A DNA stretch of 45,361 nucleotides from JALOBO01 sp023228225 (GTDB lineage Bacteria; Bacillota; Clostridia; Christensenellales; UBA1242): assembly GCA_041663585.1 (NCBI GenBank), contig JBAYMN010000007.1, forward strand, positions 1 through 45,361, given 5' to 3'. Below are positions 43,601 through 45,361 of this stretch, piece by piece (position 1 is the first letter of the stretch; each line of letters starts with the position of its first letter). The notes beneath the pieces are model-generated. The model was not told where the DNA came from. It saw only the letters and a list, made by a program, of their open reading frames with translations, and did not search any database. A program made the position numbers and the translations under genes.

Positions 43601-45361
43601 GTTGCCATTCTTAAATCTGGCGAAACATCAGCCAGTCCACCGTATGTTTGAGTAATGAATTCAATATAACTACTTGTATTTGCAACATCTTCTGGTTGGA
43701 CAAGATAATCATAATATATTACCCAAGTTTCTCCTATTTTCTCTCCATCTGCAACTGTAATTGTATCCACAAGGATTTCATTAACACTCATTACAATAGC
43801 AGTACTAACCGGTGCTTTAAATATATAAACATTTTCATCGGGATTTAATAAACTGATACTGCCAGTAAATGTAATCTTTAATGTATAAATTTCGCCCGCT
43901 GTACCTTCTGTAAATCCATCGGGTAATGACATAACAATATCTACACTAGGCGATTTTATTCCCGAAATTGTAATAGGAGGACTAGATTCAACATAATCAT
44001 CTACAACTACTTTGACTGTTATATAGAATGTACTACTACCATCTGGTATTAAATCCGTATTGGCATATGTATAATAAATATAAAGTTCTTTAAAATCAGC
44101 GTCTACTTCGGCATCTTTTAATAAAATAGTGGCAATAACTTTGTTGCCCATACTAGTTGCAACAATATCAAATTTTGTATTTTCATCTAATTCATCATAT
44201 GTAACGCCCTCTTGCGTGAGCGTAATAATAAATTTTGCAACTGTACCAATTGCCATATCATATGTAGGAGTAAAACCTAGTGTTATTGCATAATTAACGA
44301 TTAAACTTGCTGTAATTATACTTGAACCGGCACCGGTCCCAATATATGCATTTATAGTGTAGTTACCTATATTCGTAGGTATGGCAAAAGTAGCGATATA
44401 ACTTTTATTTATTCCATCAGTTTCAAAATCTGCAATAGTTGTTGAATAATTTTCAAGCACAGTACTGGAAGAATTTACCAATTCAAAATTAACTACTGTT
44501 ATCGGGTCAAGATTTTGCCAATCAGTAGTCGCAATACTTAGTGTATATTCTTGGTAATCAGTAGAACTAATATCACTGGGACGCACTGTTAAAGATATAG
44601 GAGTTAAAGTAAATGTATAGTCATCTGGGGTTGCGTATCCAATATCAAAATTTAACGAATCAGTTATTAAAGCATCGCTAACAAGCGTAGTCGTTATTAA
44701 ATATTGTCCAACTCCTCCTGTGCTATTAGTTGGCGTAAAATCAGGTGGAACTAAACCATCACTTTCTACTGGCAAATCATTAAATGTTTCATCAGTATAA
44801 GGAATTCCACCTTTACTAATAACCACATTTACTTTTGATCTTGTAAGTGAAACAAAATCAAGTGCAACTTGTGTGCCTTTAACATTGTAGGCATTAATTT
44901 TAAAGTTTTGCGCTTGCCCCAATTTTTGTAATGATACATCGGTTGTATAGATAATTTCAAGCGAACTAACCCCCGCATAAGTTATTATATATTGTAATGT
45001 ATCACTGGTCCAATCACTACATACAGCATAAACTTGTAGCGTTGTGTTTAAATCTTCGGGCAACACTTCGTAATCAAGGGTAATTCTATAAATATCATCA
45101 CTTACTAATGTTACACTAGTTTGATTAACTTCTAATGTTTCAAATAATACATCACCAGCGCCAGTAATTTTGTAAAATTCTAAATCAGTAGGATTTAACT
45201 CATTAATGTCCGGAATAGTTAAATCTGCTACAAAATTAATAATTTCATAAACTTTTACGGTATCTAATGGCTCAAAATTCGTTGAATCTAGCGTTAAATC
45301 TGTAATAGTGATTACTGTAAATTCTACCGCAAGATTATTTGATAACGGAGATCCTTTATTA
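33937..45361 (-). CDS. Giant repetitive Ig-like surface protein, N-terminus outside window
   Basis: At least 3,807 residues, open at the right edge: the GTG at 45066 is an internal Val codon, since the same frame runs on for 98 codons to 45360 in the same domain style. About 33 beta-rich domains of some 100-120 residues follow each other. Class A ends in GxYTIxAxI and YAxPDD; class B has AGxxIxFxI, INPxTxIxLY and DAxxGxLxVYA. They run as B, then seven A-A-B-B units with starts near 44978, 43599, 42276, 40947, 39580, 38186 and 36777, then B-B (from 35336), a diverged domain (from 34661) and a final PKD-like domain. One hydrophobic helix (about the last 40 residues, ending SKKTGSN) anchors the C-terminus; no LPXTG is present. 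The composition is rich in Thr, Ser, Asp, Asn, Ile and Val and nearly free of Cys. An adhesin or cell-surface stalk is inferred from this architecture; ligand and function are unknown. Confidence 0.85.
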   Translation of the reverse strand, partial: NKGSPLSNNLAVEFTVITITDLTLDSTNFEPLDTVKVYEIINFVADLTIPDINELNPTDLEFYKITGAGDVLFETLEVNQTSVTLVSDDIYRITLDYEVLPEDLNTTLQVYAVCSDWTSDTLQYIITYAGVSSLEIIYTTDVSLQKLGQAQNFKINAYNVKGTQVALDFVSLTRSKVNVVISKGGIPYTDETFNDLPVESDGLVPPDFTPTNSTGGVGQYLITTTLVSDALITDSLNFDIGYATPDDYTFTLTPISLTVRPSDISSTDYQEYTLSIATTDWQNLDPITVVNFELVNSSSTVLENYSTTIADFETDGINKSYIATFAIPTNIGNYTINAYIGTGAGSSIITASLIVNYAITLGFTPTYDMAIGTVAKFIITLTQEGVTYDELDENTKFDIVATSMGNKVIATILLKDAEVDADFKELYIYYTYANTDLIPDGSSTFYITVKVVVDDYVESSPPITISGIKSPSVDIVMSLPDGFTEGTAGEIYTLKITFTGSISLLNPDENVYIFKAPVSTAIVMSVNEILVDTITVADGEKIGETWVIYYDYLVQPEDVANTSSYIEFITQTYGGLADVSPDLRMATDYCKSYVIEVTPEISTITRSEQLTLFVKVFNAKNIKKSSTKIVISITDSGYTPMFDGLFDDVFLTTAPTSTSGTNNEDYIYEYTINQVGQFGYPWASDSYYFNADIVYNSAVQNTDTATIEVTYVSPNVDINLSPNTATVGVEQTFIVNIPDYALLNPDLLVYFTIKDSLNDTLSSNDTKIIAQNVAYSYTFDTAGTYTISANIEGRTLDAQILSVTTSWATINTMSLVYTDETYTDVITGYGVNVNTILYFYVTVNNGMPIKYLDPSLNIVLSNDTRTVTIDTKAISAVLAVDPNATKITFSSYTTLPDDADIGSIRILAEFSTSEFADLNFAVSYKDITDIVLTYSGDVPARAGHTVTIDYTILGIEDVIETHYDYIQLINFGTGSALTANVPISNGLTGTFSYTITMTDALTGEIALEAIVVSSSPQISSADNLLLDTDYETLDNVTIDITSDALNTNRLGSEQNFIVTVSGITYVNPLENILFSVTDPLSESVTVPVSTLSLSNGTTIGDVCTLNFAFTPEIIRSGHTTDDYSVYIRIENTKTNLDVISSELIYTVNYAVVNDDCIDITISTNNEYAEIGIEKEFTVTVTGWQYLDPTQNIVLNVLDTTILISQAVLAENNFAVTFTATEVGNKTVQANITDVSGSKLDEVTIAVSYAQVLGIMFSATGNLGTVYAGSSLTVEVGETVTFNAVLTISNDNSVNNLNPSVILEMIRSIEPQLTGYSFTDISIASENSFDLVYTLVATDKAGFTIYAKSGTISTSTIILVVEYAYISNIALETENDSIVSASTLLEFSASFSEDYNTLEPDFSIQFYYTYNSIITVLNTTEITADAVGTYEFSYQTVASDIGKTYLFSTRIIKSDESIDTRTTSDDIAIDITYAVASYANITVAPVNASMTQSESKDYTVTISNIEYFVGSDYILHIVGYFLDDATPDDDTDSSFVVGNVNINGGAFSGTTYLLDDFTPVSFGYNNTGEYKIDFYLETATLNGKTAHLRVNVGEFDIAITPLNSTIILGFSETYSVVVTPVIQLQSGSKIRMVITDNNATLMYEETVSINLTDGSASFTAYTPLSVGTYAITMELTDDLNNIPFETEITELIVVYDTVSSLVLSAKEFPAGTNYDEGDVVFIGTEIEYSITVTATNNLSNINPNTTIRIFNNTRDIYLSDYLNILNLIDVNKITFTYIVQQEDYDVITVYAVIMDGTSQSTPVSNSFMLSVGYVPITVIALVCNDDEPVQVGSEISFTSSVDETIDITAINPNSYLRLYKITKPDEFDAYTTITRVSQDKITAITVPFASKYTVTSTDRTNGIIYFIAILTINNLEQTTTSVVIELDVTSAEITNDKIQISPADSSVKIGFSIDFTVTILDYEMFDQSLEVQFDVSKKYNVSDGTTLPIAITYTETVALSTGTVVGTNAVFTFTYTPDYENGFVVLRPEVTVGSAMNFATLTVIYANPADLGISLVSQDDTYTGIINTEKIFIATVPNFEYLDPNTIIKFEVFNSANSLVGYETKLVSDLLPEIDLETSGYTTFGFTPLAIGTFTVKVTAVKLNELGQFSEILSSTAQVSLSVAFASVTDVSIVSAVIAGSVISSGSTAYIADIVQFNLFITADGSINSINPLTKVQLYKYVDSVIVKLGEPIQVITSGDTIIGELSISYKLLQNDYGALEVFASVLLGDNSVDETVTCTSTFTLNVEYVKISQLQVTYTGSSTVRAGSDITFNIAIIYPDGKDYTTINPTTIITLYKIMDTDISLEFQAVTGSALTFSYRVLPQDATLGTLSVYAISSEIDGVTSNTYVLTADYIDPDNDNGLLNITITPLETSVHLGGEVEFTVEIMNGDYLDPQTKIYLKTYTPSPNSTLLIQQTMLIENFTFTNVGGIYYASNIFILNPTERIVGQYTINSIIGNLYDLDGLSNKIATAVLNVDYADASDDYILIGIDPLTDEAYPSNSPRSFIVTITGAEFMSDNYEVRFNIDGPVISNTTTTISEFLKNIDAYTLLVTSNIVGEYTISASIGEQMLNEETGLLEGVIKTTNPPAILNVIYATVDTAELVYNGGATAVVAGTDIEFILEITSLSVIDIDPTTLFKLTITRASGIAPIIQTLTLTYADMVVIDTTNASIVFTYKALGFDVPSITIQGYVYKTELDFIETDSIIVYVEYSEITSLNIYMPDSSPARAGMDIYIRIDISVDYTYIAQNTQLNVRLYSLAGEIDLTRITINSTTVPDAINSNEIGFWYKVKPSDAWCSTVMFYVEVVDHTEVNDSENMSFAYADPDDAIIGIKLQAYNEETTIYEDIDTDACTLGQEQVYRAVIVNANYLAPGTVFTISVTNPLGVVTFTEIYIDLFEGLSDPEIINLIDIDTDFNYDEFSLTPTIDTGGIGNYLIEDIIGTAQTKRDAISLAVTYATPDDERVYISVNPSDSIEAIINENITFSVTVYGYEWIDPDAVENSVFMVLYRKTVEFPEGNLGGTPDYSMSFLVRANNNGIITFTFKRAEIANYVAHFYIGAKSQDVDLSVRYARITDMVLETIGQYAILGKPLSFKVTLTFESALANLDPSTIITISRYSYEWSIINALAFKDSVTSLTESFIVLTYNNVSIEDFSNGELVVYASAGVSNGTDGYDIYLIEDPINVTVKYSDVESLFLEYNGSNPVLVNTEINLTVNISVQNINYINPATIIELLRFNGTDWVIVMLSDAICSEAIYNEELGVYIVEFAYLTTLADATMGTAHLKVRAMPSTADVPIESNELLINVEYLSLVSSNLTLEARYNGILITDQDTIKVGETVEYIMLISAEDIEFVNPNTVIELRQSGTNFGDEYLFVTPVLSEIIGGTVTFEHILLTGNVPQVNITAYVKGNDAVYSNNVAFKVGYKAIEGLNLEYMGSGTLVKSGETIVFSAVIFTTDINSIDPKTKIALRNSVTGLNLVIQAIAITVDLQGIATLNYKVTVADAEIASLSIYAVVLGNETVESNLITLNVDYGAMEINSGNTILSVEASSLTPIVNYEVLLTFKATIAESYKENIDYSTRVTLFVPGVTWISPATAYSPTLNELCSETGYRISVKFVNEGTYEIYSKVETVESPRLSITSRLATNNITLTVSGSKSQFIGLETEVIFTAEIDSGDIDLIGWSVNSVDQFVTGATFAFTPLDGAKDYVVKAYIITDPDIYAEETITVNPEKAVKTFWQSILSINTLIIFGVIFLAFAIVMSIVSKKTGSN
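35336..44978 (-). repeat. Seven-fold four-domain (A-A-B-B) super-repeat
   Basis: Protein-level repeat of 441-480 residues (1379, 1323, 1329, 1367, 1394, 1409 and 1441 bases, each start placed by eye to within a few tens of bases). It is not evident at nucleotide level, so the duplications are old. In units 2 to 5 the first B domain also carries a longer first-strand segment before its G-x-E type motif, which supports duplication of the whole four-domain unit. Confidence 0.7.

Noticed and set aside
40888..43848. Several 66-102-codon plus-strand ORFs opposite the giant gene
   Set aside because: They reflect the codon composition of the long repetitive gene (Ile/Cys/Asn-rich shadows) and lack any regulatory signal.
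1..45361. CRISPR array, prophage, toxin-antitoxin or restriction system
   Set aside because: No array of short identical repeats with spacers, no integrase, capsid, methylase, nuclease-helicase or toxin pair was recognised anywhere in the window.

Overview
The window is AT-rich and almost every gene lies on the minus strand. It looks like the chromosome of an uncultivated member of the Bacillota (Firmicutes), most likely Clostridia. The reasons are gene content and gene order: rpsO-pnp-ylxY-like-M16 peptidase, ftsK/spoIIIE, pgsA-recA-rny, and relA-recJ-secF-secD-(TIGR04086 protein)-yajC-tgt-queA-ruvB-ruvA-ruvC all follow the order known from Bacillus and clostridia, with several intervening genes missing. 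Sigma-A type promoters (TTGACA-like, 17 bp, TATAAT-like), GGAGG-type ribosome sites and hairpin-plus-T-tract terminators are easy to see. The taxonomic placement is inference.

Layout, read in the direction of transcription (right to left). 45361-33937: one giant gene, open at the right edge, encoding at least 3,807 residues of tandem Ig-like surface domains ending in a C-terminal membrane anchor. 33810-31557: serS and a HAD phosphatase, each with its own promoter. 31380-31454 (+): tRNA-Trp. 31208-30768: rnhA. 27899-30679 (+): a two-gene ABC exporter, the only protein-coding genes on the plus strand. 27533-21742: ruvC-ruvA-ruvB-queA-tgt-yajC-TIGR04086 protein (Holliday junction processing, queuosine tRNA modification, Sec accessory). 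21741-21332: a gene-free stretch holding strong hairpins and two minus-strand terminators, a candidate structured RNA. 21191-18860: secD-secF. 18671-12538: recJ-relA-hemZ. 12387-9974: rpsO-pnp. 9840-7713: YlxY-like deacetylase and M16 peptidase. 7617-1706: ftsK-rimO-pgsA and recA. 1257-1: rny, cut by the left edge.

Most of the window is housekeeping: recombination and repair (recA, recJ, ruvABC), RNA turnover (rny, pnp, rnhA), translation and its modification (rpsO, rimO, serS, tgt, queA, tRNA-Trp), protein export (secDF, yajC), chromosome segregation (ftsK), membrane lipid (pgsA), stringent response (relA). The notable departures are: (1) the giant surface protein, whose two domain classes alternate in a strict A-A-B-B order through seven consecutive units of about 1.32-1.44 kb; (2) a Rel protein with an intact (p)ppGpp synthetase but a hydrolase domain that has lost its metal-binding motifs; (3) a YajC with two AT-hook motifs on its cytoplasmic tail; (4) the unassigned structured RNA region between the TIGR04086 gene and secD; (5) a small dispersed repeat whose two long copies directly abut intrinsic terminators around rnhA and tRNA-Trp; (6) a LexA-box-like palindrome upstream of rny rather than recA.
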